Source: Daucus carota subsp. sativus
Lineage: Eukaryota; Streptophyta; Magnoliopsida; Apiales; Apiaceae
NCBI RefSeq assembly: GCF_001625215.2
Contig: NC_030386.2
Coordinates: 39,340,796-39,404,795, forward strand
Direction of reading: 5' to 3'
DNA length: 64,000 nucleotides
Made by a program: the position numbers and the translations under genes. This document shows, in pieces, positions 35,432-46,522 of the stretch. The stretch's first letter is position 1; every line of letters starts with the position of its first letter. Below the pieces are notes generated by a model, which was not told the origin of the DNA, ran no database searches, and worked only from the letters and a program-made list of their open reading frames with translations.

Positions 35432-38400
35432 ATGATTGATTTTAGTATATTGAATAGATTGCTGAGTAGCTCCAATTCTTTTCCTCCAAATTTTGGATGG
35501 TTAGTTACAGCTTCATTTGGATTTATAGCTGTTCTATATGCATTTCTTAGATGGCAGAAAAAGACATCTCTTAATTGGGTTAAGGCTTCTGCAAGAGAGA
35601 AACAGAAGGCATGGAAAAAGCTGAAACTTCCGTTATCACACCACACATGGGTGGAAGATTTTTCTCACGGAAAACGGCCATCAACATGCTGTGTTTGCCT
35701 AACATCTGTGGCATCCCCACAGCACACAGGTACAAAACCCACGACTCATTCTGCCCTTCAGCGTTGCTCTGTTTGTGGTGTATCAGCTCATTTCAATTGC
35801 CACCAGTTTGCAAGAAAGGATTGCAAGTGTGTAGCGCAAGCTAGTTTTAGCCATGTGCTACATCACTGGTCAGAAAGGTGGAATACCATGGATGAAAATT
35901 CTGAGATGTCTGCTTTCTGTTCTTATTGTGATGAACCTTGTGGTGTGCCTTTTATTGATGCCTCCCCAACATGGCACTGCCTGTGGTGTCAGCGTCTTAT
36001 ACATGTCAAGTGTCATGTTAAAATGTCTGAAGAGTCAGGCAACGTTTGTGACTTGGGTTCTCTTCGAAGGGTCATACTTTCTCCGATATGTGTCAAAGAA
36101 GTTGACTATGAAAAGAGTAGAGGTGGAATGCTAAACTCTATCACAGAAGAAATCATTGCTTCCTCTGTCCGTGGTCAAATTAGAAGGCGGCGCCACAGAA
36201 ACAAAAATGGAGCCGGTCGTTCTATAAACAGCAAGCTGCAGGATAACTCAGCTGCAAATACAGCATTGCAGTATGTGCTCAGTGGCATTGCTGGTTTGAA
36301 GGATAGCGGGGTGCTTGGAAAGAAAGGTGTCCAGAATGATGTCATCCATAACAATCAAGAAATTGTTGTCCAAGGTCGCCTAAGACGTTATGAATTAGTG
36401 GACTTGCCTACAGATGCAAGGCCTCTTCTGGTCTTCATCAATACTAAGAGTGGGGCTCAAAATGGACCAGCTCTTAAAAGGAGATTGAACACACTATTAA
36501 ACCCTGTGCAGGTAAATGTTTCATTGTCAGTATTATTTTAATATAATATTTCCTATTATTAACCTTTATTGTAATAAGCAGAAAGTGTAATCTACATTGC
36601 TGAGGAAATTTATGAACAATTTTACCATCATTGCATAGAGAAGAGAGAGAGGATTAAAAACTTGAATATTTTCGATTTTCTCATGGTGAACTCAAGAGCT
36701 TATTTTACTCGTCAGGAGTTCCTTTTTTATAGCCTATAGCATTTATTTTTTTTTATGCCTTTGCAAGTAAACATGAGGTTTCATGATTTTCAAAGGGTGT
36801 TAAGTTTTAAAAACATTTTACTAGTAATTACAATTATTTGTGCACTTGATTCAGCATACCTATATGCTTCAAGTTCTAGTCGGTAAATTGTTACAGAAAC
36901 AACTAAAGGTACTTGCTAGTTTTGAGCCTCAAATGCATTATTTTGTTGTGATTTATCCATGTCTTACAATTTTCCTTTTGTGTTGCACATATTGTTGATG
37001 CTTATTGCCTTGTCATTACTGACTTAAATACCGCATATCTTAAGTATCTAATTGGATTACCCTTTAGCGGACGGGCTTGTCTACAAATGCAAACTATCTT
37101 AGTTACAACACACTTATGGGAACAGTATTAAAATACTTTGTGAATTGTAGACTTGTAGTTGCGTTTTGGTGAACAAAGTATTTTTCTATGTTTTATATTT
37201 AGAACATTTTGGTGATTTCTACTTGCATTGCATATCTCTATTGGAAAATTTTGCAAGTTTGCATGCCAAGAGTTTTATAGTGAAGTGTGCCAAACAAAAA
37301 TATAAGTCAGACACACCTCATAGTTTCTATACCAGATAGAAGGACTGGCCTTTTTGCTTAACAATTTCTTATCAAAGGTGTCTTTTGTGTATTGAATTAA
37401 AGAAGGTTTTTGGAACTTCTAAGTTTTGTCTATAACTCAGTGCCAATGTGTACTACTTTACATTTAATTTTTTTTCTCAAGGTATTTAAGTAAAGCCACT
37501 TCCTGTCAGGTGTTTGAGCTCAGTTCATCGCAAGGGCCTGAGGCTGGTTTAAAGTTGTTCAGTAATGTGCAATATTTTAGAGTTTTGGTTTGTGGCGGAG
37601 ATGGAACCGTTGCTTGGGTTCTTGATGCAATTGAAAAGCATAACTTCGAGTCACCACCGCCTGTTGCAGTTTTACCACTGGGGACTGGAAATGATCTGTC
37701 CAGGGTTTTGAGATGGGGTGGTGGATACTCGACAGTGGAAGGACAAGGTGGTGTAAGCTCTCTTCTGTATGACATAGATCATGCAGCAGTTACAATGCTA
37801 GATCGCTGGAAGGTTAACATTATAGACGAAAACTGTGATGATGCTTCGGATAAAGTACAATTCAAGTACATGATGAATTATTTAGGTAAAAGCTTATTTC
37901 CATTCCCCAGGAAGCTGTTATTTTTACCTCTCTGCAACACTTGGCTTCTCTTTGTATTGAACCTTTACTAAAAACCTTGGATGTTTTGTCTAGACCTTTG
38001 TTTCTTCTTTTTTTTCTTTTTAAGTTTTATAGTTTAATAAATCTCTATTGAATAGGTATTGGATGTGATGCCAAGGTTGCATATGAATTCCACGTTACCA
38101 GGGAAGAAAACCCGGGGAAGTTTTACAGTCAGGTAGCTATGCAATTTGTATTATAAAACATCGTTACTCCAGTTACTCCTTATAAGTTTGTCATCTGCTT
38201 CCATTTAATTGACAGCGTGTATGATTTGCTCATCATGATTCATGACCTATCTAGTTCTCATGCATCTTATAATCTGTCTTTTTTTCCCCTCATCTTTTCT
38301 CTTTCCTTTTCTGTTAAAATAATAAAATATAAAATAATTGAAATGGAGAATATTGTTTGTAACAAAATAAATAGAGGTTACCTATAAATTGATATTGATT

Positions 38401-40489
38401 TGTCTGGGATCCTCAAATGAGAAATGGTGTGAATGGTAACTTCAAGTATTGATTACGGAATAATATGTAAATACATGTACAGGTCGTTGGAGCTGAAATT
38501 CTTATGCAATTGTCTAAATAAGTATCAGACTCATGCATCTCATTCTCATACATCAAGTTTCAACTTGTAGCTCTCTACCAATACCCACGTGCAAATTGTT
38601 ACATTGTCGTGCTCACTGTATATGTTTTAATACGCTTTTATGGTGTCTTAACTTTTTGCTAGTTTGTGAACAAATTGCGGTATGCAAAAGAAGGGGCCAG
38701 GGATATAATGGACAGAACATGCGCCGACTTACCATGGCAAGTGTGGCTTGAAGTTGATGGAAATGACATTCAGATTCCAAAGGTATAATCAACAAGTAAT
38801 TGATTATATATTAAAGAACTGTTTCTATAATATAGTTTTTAAATGTGTTTGGTCAACCTTTTATATATTTCCTATTTCAGGATGCGGAAGGTTTAATTGT
38901 GCTAAATATTGGCAGTTATATGGGAGGGGTAGATCTTTGGCAAAACGAATATGAGCATGATGATCATTTTAGTCATCAGTACATGCATGATAAAATGTTA
39001 GAGGTTGTATGCATTTCTGGAGCATGGCATCTTGGCAAGCTTCAGGTATTAAATCTTTTTTATCTGCTGCTAGTTAATTTGTAGGCTGAGTTGTTGATTG
39101 TTTGACCATCATATATAGGAGGACATTCATTTACATAGAACCAGAGAAAAACGTATACTAGATAACAAACCAAAAGTTTGCAATGTGTAAATGGTATGGC
39201 TTAGCATATTAGCAATTTATCGAAAATAGTTTTTATTCCGCTTCTCGTTACAATTTTATAGCTCAAGGTTTTCTGTTATCAATTAATTGTTTCATTTTGC
39301 CTTTCAGTTGCTCTCACTCTGATGTCTTGACTTGCAATCGTGTACCAATGACTCAAACTAATATATTGCTTTCATAAAAAACTTAGCATATGCTTAAATG
39401 TTGCTAGTAATCATAAATATATCTTATTTGCATTTAACGTAGTGTTCACCTTGCATCTGAAGTGCATATTGATCGCTATATAAAGGTGCATCTAATATAT
39501 TATTCACTAGACAGTGATCTACTTGCCAATATGCACAGAAGCTCTTTATGAAATATAAGATTTTTGCCTGATTTACAGATCTCCTACACCTACTCTTAAC
39601 AATTGAATTAGATGAAGGATTATACACCTATGAGTATCATGAATGAGAATAAGAAAACAGCGTAATATTTTTGCTTGAAAATGCCATCACACAGTATTAA
39701 CCATGCAATTAACATATGCACTTGTTTCTCTATCAGGTTGGACTTTCCCAGGCTAGGAGGCTAGCACAAGGAAAAATCATTAGAATACATCTTTCAAGTC
39801 CTTTTCCAGTTCAGATAGACGGGGAACCTTTTATAAAGCAGCCAGGATGTTTAGAAATAACACATCATGGGCAGGTACCATTGATCTTCAGTTATGGATT
39901 TTGATGTACATAAAGCTTTAAAATGTTAATGCACCATCCCCTGCATGCTTGATAGCTTGCACCACTAATTGGCTGTTCTTTGAAAGCTGTCAGTGAAAGT
40001 CAATTGAACATAATGGGAATTCTAATTGGGAATATTCAATATATAGATCACTGGGGCTTAGGGTATCAACACTTTAGCTTTATTTGAAGAAGCCGTGGTT
40101 ATTATACTGGTAGATATGGTAATAATTTGTTGCTGGTAGTGCTTCAGGTATATTGTATATAGTATGTTAATTCTGGAGAGAAAAATCACCTAGTTAGAGG
40201 GGTCACTATGCTCTGCTTAAAATGTGGTGTAATTTCGCTATAAACACAAATTTATATAATTGCATAGAAAAATTTTCTGATTTTTGTACAAAAGATATGC
40301 CAGCAACTTTACTGTTTATTTATTCCTCATCAGGTGTTTATGTTGAGAAGGGCTTCAGGTTCACAGGAGCCAAGAGGCCATGCTGCTGCTATTATGACGG
40401 ACGTTTTGGTTGATGCAGAGTGTAAAGGTGTTATTAATGCATCTCAAAAGAAATTACTTCTCCAGGAAATTGCCCTTCAGCTTTCTTGA
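35432..40489 (+). CDS. Diacylglycerol kinase, plant cluster I (DGK1/DGK2-like)
   Basis: Seven coding exons: 35432-36511, 37510-37885, 38056-38132, 38663-38782, 38881-39045, 39737-39874 and 40334-40489, giving 703 residues with every phase closing. It phosphorylates diacylglycerol to phosphatidic acid, a lipid signal. Order of parts: membrane anchor at about 21-39; two cysteine-rich C1 (diacylglycerol-binding) domains at about 70-133 and 148-206; a basic stretch RRRRHR near 251; the catalytic domain from [12 protein letters not shown] (330) with ATP-site GGDGT at 389-393 and [10 protein letters not shown] after it; then the accessory domain ([25 protein letters not shown]) to the C-terminus. 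The length and domain order match AtDGK1/2. A non-coding first exon about 33400-33510 with an intron ending near 35340 is likely. A four-codon upstream frame (35413-35424) precedes the start. Confidence 0.93.
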
Positions 40490-42488
40490 TTTCACTTATC
40501 CTTTAGGTAGCACAGATTTTCATCTCATCATTTCCTCGACCTACTCAAATTTTGCCAACAAGCGTGATTGTCCATACCCTTTTCTTATTATTATTTTCAC
40601 TCTTGTTTTCCGAGTTGTAAGTTGCGGGAGAAGCAGTGTGTGTTGTAATATATAGGACGGAGAGTAGTGATACAGAAGGAATCTATACTAGTTTACATAC
40701 AATTCACTTACACTAGTTTGTTTAGATGATTCCTATGGTTTACGTTATTCATCAGAGTATGCGATTTTGTTCTGTTTTTTGATGCCCTTTATATTATTAG
40801 CTACAGTCTCTTACCAACATTGGCAACATACAAGTTCCACACATCATTACTCAATGTTTGTTCTACCAACTTGACATTAATACTACTATTTGTACACAAA
40901 TATATCTCGATTATTATCAATTTTGGAGAATGCTCTCTCTTGTAGTTCACAGTACTAGAGGTAGATTGACTCTGGTAATTATACATGTGTTTTAAGTATA
41001 TTCTAAGTTGTTCATTACACCCGCTTAAGATTCTTATCAATCTTAGAGAAATGTTGTAGTAGTTTGTAGGTTTTTCATAGTACGCCTGGAGGTAGACCGC
41101 TGATTTATGTTTTGTTATGAATTCTTCTTGATTGACATTTCCCCTGCAAACGAGGGGAGGGGGAAATGACCTATTTTTGTTGAGTAATGCGACACATCCC
41201 ATGTATTATCTCAATTTTTTTTCCAAACGACATGACAAATTCATAACTGATTTTAGTTAAACGGTTTATGTGAAATGTGAATATAGGGAGTTGCGTTATT
41301 GATATGACGACATTATTATTAATATGAGCGGAACAAATCAAATATTATCAACTAGAAGCAGTGTTCTAAAAATCCCCGATTTAACCGATTAATCCCCGAT
41401 TAATCTACTGCAAAGTTGGTCACCGATTCGATTTTTGAAATCCGATTAATCTTTATATATATTTCTTAATCGAAGTATATATAATAAAATATTGAAATTA
41501 AAATATTATATTACTTTAAATATGAATAATTATAGAGTTTATGAATATAGTAAATATATTAGTTACTAAATAGCCAATATAATAATAACTAAATATTAAA
41601 TAATATTTTAATATTAAAATAAATCCGATTTTCACTCCGATTAATCCTTCCGATTAATCCCCGATTTTCGATTAATCTCTGAATCGGTAGCTCAGCCGAT
41701 TAGGTCTGATCCCCGATTTCTGTAACACTGACTAGAAGTTGAGGGGGAAACTGATTTTTGAGATGCATAAAATTTTCTATTTTTGCCTGAATGATTTACT
41801 CTGCAGGGAACCAAGAAAAAACCATGAACATAATATATATAGCATTTCTTTTGTTATTCAGTGTCAACAGTACAAAACTATGATTAGCATTGCACACAAG
41901 CCCGCTCCTACAGAATTATTTTGGTATGAATATGCACCAACTGTGCATACCAGTGAATTTCTTGAAATAAACATTGGAGAAACCACACTTAGAAAGAGCA
42001 CTAGTGAGCCTGACATCAAGACTACAAGCCAAACCACGACAGTTACGAATGCAAAAGCCCTATCGAAGAATTAAGGCCTACTATCCAACATAGAGGGAAA
42101 GAAAAAGTAATAACCACTGCAAAGAGAAAATGTACAAATATGATGGTATTGGCAAAACCCCCAATCCGCCAACCCACTTATATTGCTTAGTTATACATAT
42201 ATGATATAACTTGGTACTATAGTACTAAAATAATGCACAAAAACTGAATATCATAATCGAAAATGAAAACACCATGTTAAAATAAGGTAGCATGTTTACA
42301 TAAACTAAAAGCACCCAACCTACAATTCAGTCAATAAGATGGATAAGAGTACACCAGAAGAATTCTTCAGAAGAACTAGCTTTGCTACTGACAAATGATG
42401 AATAACAATCACCACCCACTCAGAAAAAACTTCAATCTCAGTTATAAGGTAATACACATGCAGGCATCATTTAGTACACCACAGCACA
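40490..42488. other. Intergenic region between convergent genes
   Basis: Contains the kinase 3' untranslated region, one hAT-like MITE and the Y14 3' untranslated region. A 111-codon plus-strand frame at 41739-42074 was not recognised as any family and has no start context or intron model, so it is not called. Confidence 0.45.
41351..41738. mobile_element. hAT-superfamily MITE with perfect 8-bp target duplication
   Basis: The element (41359-41730, 372 bp) has termini cagtgtt...aacactg and is flanked on both sides by ACTAGAAG (41351-41358, 41731-41738). The 8-bp duplication and CAGTG ends are diagnostic of hAT. The subterminal regions are packed with repeats of (t)ccgattaatcc and its variants. 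It is non-coding. Confidence 0.88.
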
Positions 42489-44724
42489 TTAAAATCTCCG
42501 CCTGGGACTTCTTGAACGACGCCCACGTGGTGATCTGCAATGCATATTAGGCAAAAGGTTATTTGACCAGAAGATAAATGACCACATCTATAAAGCTTAG
42601 TAGAAAACCAAATGAGGGAAACTAAAGTTCAAATATAAGTTTTACCCAAATAGAATCATCTTCTACAATATGCAGGGTTACAAGTTACATATTCATTTCT
42701 CCCTCCTATCATGTTATAGCTCAATACTTTATATGATAAAACATAGACACTACCAAATATTAGGTTTAAAGCTAAGGTCATCTACCCCTCAATCCTCTTA
42801 CAAAAAGTTTACACAAGAAACATGTTGGAGAACGGAAAATATAGGCAACTTAAACAATACAAAGAGAAGAACTAAGGCCTTGCTCCCGAGTTTTTTTAGG
42901 GAAGAAAGCAAGTGAATGTAAGTGAAAGCAAGTGAAAGAAAGTGTGCTTTCACTTTCATCCCACTTTTGGAGTGAAAGTTTTGGAGTGAAACTATGCTAT
43001 ATTTTCACTCACTTTCACTCGCTTTCCTCCCTTTAAAAAACTCGGGAGCACGAGTAGGAGTGAAAGTTAGATAACTTTACTTCCTCTTCACTTGCTTTCC
43101 TCCCTTTTTAAAACTCGGGAGCAGGGTGTAAGGAAATGTACCTCCTCCTTGCATTCCTTCGTTTGTAGGGACCTTTGCTAAAAGCCCAGTCAACTGCAAT
43201 AGTTTGAGTAAGCAATTCACCGCCATCCATTTCTGCTATGGCTTTCTGCGCGTCTTCAAAAGTCTCATATTCAATCAGAGCATACCCCTGGAAAGCAATA
43301 TAACAAGCTAAGAAAACCAGTATAACTAACATAGAAATTCACTGTACCACTTCCACACCCGCACGTGCATCCTATTCTACAAGTAGATGGGTATATCACT
43401 CAATTCCAGTTTTTACAATCTAGATTTATATTGTTTTACATCATTTGTTCCTCCAAGTATTCGGGAAGACACAAATAAACCCATTACAGGGGAGAGAAAA
43501 AGATGCCAGCAAGTTGAGAAAGCTATGCATCAAGTACTATAATATTATAATTAATGTCATATATATATAACATATAGTAAGAACTAAAAGGGGTGATCCA
43601 TCCCCAAGGAGCCTGTAAATAGTGACATTATCAGATAGCTTTACTGCTTTAGCAAAATTGAGCTGTTAAACTAAAAATAGTACCAAAATTCTTAAATTAA
43701 GCTCAGTTAAGCATGTGTGAATGACTTAAGCATGTGTTCATATACAAAGACTCCAATTTTTTTTACTTAAAACAGGCATGTTATCTTTATACAAACAGAT
43801 GTTGGAAACTTGCTAACCTTAACAAAACCAGTACGACGATCAAGATTCAAGTGCAAATTCTTAATCTGCCCATATCCACCAAATGCATTATGAAGGTCAT
43901 CCTCTTGTGCTTCTTCATGAACTCCAGTAACCAGAATGATCCATCCTTCAATAGCTGTAAGATGACATTGGTCAAAAAAGGCACTAAAATACTAGATTGG
44001 CAAGTGTGCGCAATAATTTTATATGCTCCAATTATAACAAAATTCAAGAATGGTTCATACAGTTTTGAGAAGAAATTCAGAAGCAAAGAACTTCAATTAA
44101 ATTAGGGAGATTATTATTAACTAATGACAACTGTATATAGGAAAGGTACAACGAATTTGAAAAAGATTATATTGGAACAAAGAGGTGCATCTTACAGCAG
44201 CAAGAAACCCAGAACTTACAGAAAATGCTGCAACTGCACTTTCATTTTATCCATTATGTCTTATTATTTCATAATCTAATTTTGAATAATAGAAATCTCC
44301 GTCCCAAAAAATTATTTTCATAATCACCGTCCCATAAAATTATTAAAACAAATTTTCATTAACACTCAACTCAGTTAGAAGTCGTGAAATTTCAAATTCT
44401 TAATCCTAATTTGTGAAAACAGAATTGTGTGATAAAAATAGTCCTAATTCAAGGAAAAGTATTAGTGAACTTTCCTACCCACCATTTTGACAAAGTATTC
44501 CCCATTCACCTTCTTTACTCATGTCAATATGTCATATGCAAATTGTATAATATACATTCCATCTTCTGGTTAAATTATTCAAACTCAATACACAGTATCA
44601 TCATAAATCTAACCAACCATACAATAAACACAAACAACTCTATAACACTAATCACACAATTACACATATAATGCAAAGAGAGGGGGGACAGGGGAGGGAG
44701 AGAGAGAAGGAGAGAGAGGGGGAG

Positions 44725-44758
<34 letters not shown>

Positions 44759-44789
44759 GAGAGAGGAGAGAGGAGAAGAGGGGGAGGGG

Positions 44790-44823
<34 letters not shown>

Positions 44824-44853
44824 GAGAAGAGGGAGGAGGGAGGAGGGGGGAGG

Positions 44854-44887
<34 letters not shown>

Positions 44888-45130
44888 ACATCGTTCAGGA
44901 CCAGGACCGCCCTCAGAATCAAGCGAATCGAACCTCCCAGACATCCTCATACTCCGTTCCTCATCAGTCTCAGTACGAAAACCACGCCCTTTGGTCCTCA
45001 TATTGGACCCAGTGATAGCCGACTTGAGGCGCGGCATAGGCGCCGCATCGATATCAGCAGCGTTATCTTCGTCCATGAGATCATCATCCTCCGGCTCAAA
45101 ATTAACAGCTTCTACTTCGAGATCCGCCAT
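42489..45130 (-). CDS. Y14 / RBM8A, exon-junction complex core RNA-binding protein
   Basis: Four exons: 45130-44890, 43954-43818, 43287-43142 and 42534-42489, giving 189 residues. Y14 pairs with MAGO and is deposited upstream of exon junctions, acting in mRNA surveillance, export and localisation. The N-terminus is acidic ([15 protein letters not shown]), followed by the conserved GRGFRTE block. One RRM runs from about residue 84 to 162, with RNP2-like ILVTGV and RNP1-like KGYALIEY, plus [17 protein letters not shown] and the KGP box. The C-terminus is an Arg/Ser tail ([12 protein letters not shown]). All phases close and the length is close to the family's ~200. Intron 1 contains a GA microsatellite near its donor; intron 3 contains a MITE that reaches the donor. 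Confidence 0.93.
42871..43138. mobile_element. TIR MITE (gctcccgag...ctcgggagc) in Y14 intron 3
   Basis: Left terminus ccttgctcccgagttttttt, right terminus aaactcgggagcagggtgtaagg. An internal third copy of the terminal motif lies at about 43018-43050 (ctttcctccctttaaaaaactcgggagcac), so the element looks partly duplicated or nested. The interior is rich in (gtgaaag)n and its complement. Ends are uncertain by several bases. The right end lies within a few bases of the intron donor (GT at 43141-43140 on the minus strand). Confidence 0.65.
44680..44884. repeat. GA/GGA-rich microsatellite in Y14 intron 1
   Basis: About 200 bp of (GA)n interspersed with GGA-rich blocks. On the transcribed strand it is a (CT)n polypyrimidine tract starting immediately after the donor gtaaactctct. 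Reading straight through it from exon 1 gives a long Ser/Leu/Pro frame that is not protein. Confidence 0.92.
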
Positions 45131-46522
45131 CGCTACACTCGTCTCGACCTAATTCACTTTGGGGAAGATTTGTATATCTGAGTTGTGTGTATAGTGTGCG
45201 TATATATATATTTGTGGTCTTATATCTTTGGGCTGCGTTTTGGGCCTTTTTGATTTTCTGTTTGGGTCTGGTAAGTATGGGCCTGATTTATTTTGGTAGG
45301 GTTTGAATGTGGAAAGTTACTGGAAACCGGAAATAAGATATTTTGCAGCGGAATTGATTAACCTTATTTTTCTGTAATAAAAGTTTATTTTAAAAAAAAA
45401 TGCATGAATGATGAAATTATACTTTTGTTTGAAATATATTTACTTCTGGTCACATACTCCCTCCATCTCATGTTATGTGTCTTGTTTGACTATTGAAGAG
45501 TCAAATTGACTAGACTTTGACCGCAAATTACACATATAATCCGACTTCAAAAGATTAAAAAACTTACTTTAATTGAAAATATATCTAATACCCTTCAAAA
45601 TCCATTTTTCAGATTTTTAAAATAATTAATAAATTTTATTTAATTAATGGTCAAAGTTTGGTCAAATTGACCATCTAATAGTCAAAGAGGACACATAATA
45701 TGAGATATAAATACGAAACACTCCTCAACATTATTTATATCCAAAAAAATTATAAAAATTAATATTTTTTTAAACCCTTAATTTATGAACTTTTTATGTC
45801 TCCAAACATGCCCTAAATAAGATCTAATTAAATTCTGATAATTTTACTCTCAGCAGTGAAAATATTCATTTATTCATCGAGATTAAAAGTATAATGTCTA
45901 AGTAGAACTGAAATAGATATTTTATTCTATAAGATTTTTTTTTATTATTATTCAGTTATATTTTAAAATATTTAGTTAGAATTGATTGGTCACTGCAAGT
46001 CTGTTTAAGAGATTATATTTTGAAATAGTTCTCTTGAAACTTTCAGTTTAGACTTTAAAGGAGCTGCTTTTGAAAGAAAAAAAAATGGGACTTTTAACGG
46101 AGGCAATAAACAAATTGCTAAAATAACACTAATAAGTAATAACATTAGATTTGTAACCTCTACTTTGGTCTTTGGTCAACAATAAGTGTGATAATAATTC
46201 AGATAACTTGGTTTTGGGATAGAAGTTACTACAACAAGCATTATAACTACCTTTTATTTCACTAATATGCAACAGGCAGCAGAACCCAGGTTCCCAACAA
46301 ACGCAACTGCAATTCCAATACCACAAGGCGGGAAATATGCAGGGAAGACAATTAAAAGAATGACAATGTTTCGTCATATACATCACAATTCAGCCTCGCA
46401 CAGCACGTCAAAAAAGACGCGGACTAATATTACAAGCTTTATATCTGGCTTCCGAAACTATTTTTTGGAAGATTGCATAGATCATGCCCCCAAACAAGGA
46501 TTCCACTTGTAGAAACAATAGA
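45131..46522. other. Intergenic region with Y14 promoter
   Basis: Contains the Y14 promoter side (a TATA-like run at about 45199-45211), one MITE, and AT-rich sequence to the 3' end of the next gene. No other gene seen. Confidence 0.45.
45455..45713. mobile_element. Stowaway-like MITE with eroded right end
   Basis: Left end tactccctccatctcatgtt and internal ttgactattgaagagtcaaa. The right half contains aatagtcaaagaggacacat and aatatgagat, complementary to the left end, but the terminal ggagggagta is lost. Confidence 0.65.

Noticed and set aside
35311-35646. 111-codon minus-strand frame
   Set aside because: Antisense to the first coding exon of the diacylglycerol kinase.
41739-42074. 111-codon plus-strand frame
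   Set aside because: No family motif, and it overlaps the 3' side of the hAT element and the Y14 3' flank; not enough support.
44575-44922. Leu/Ser/Pro-rich minus-strand frames through the GA tract
   Set aside because: Read-through of a microsatellite just beyond the Y14 exon 1 donor.
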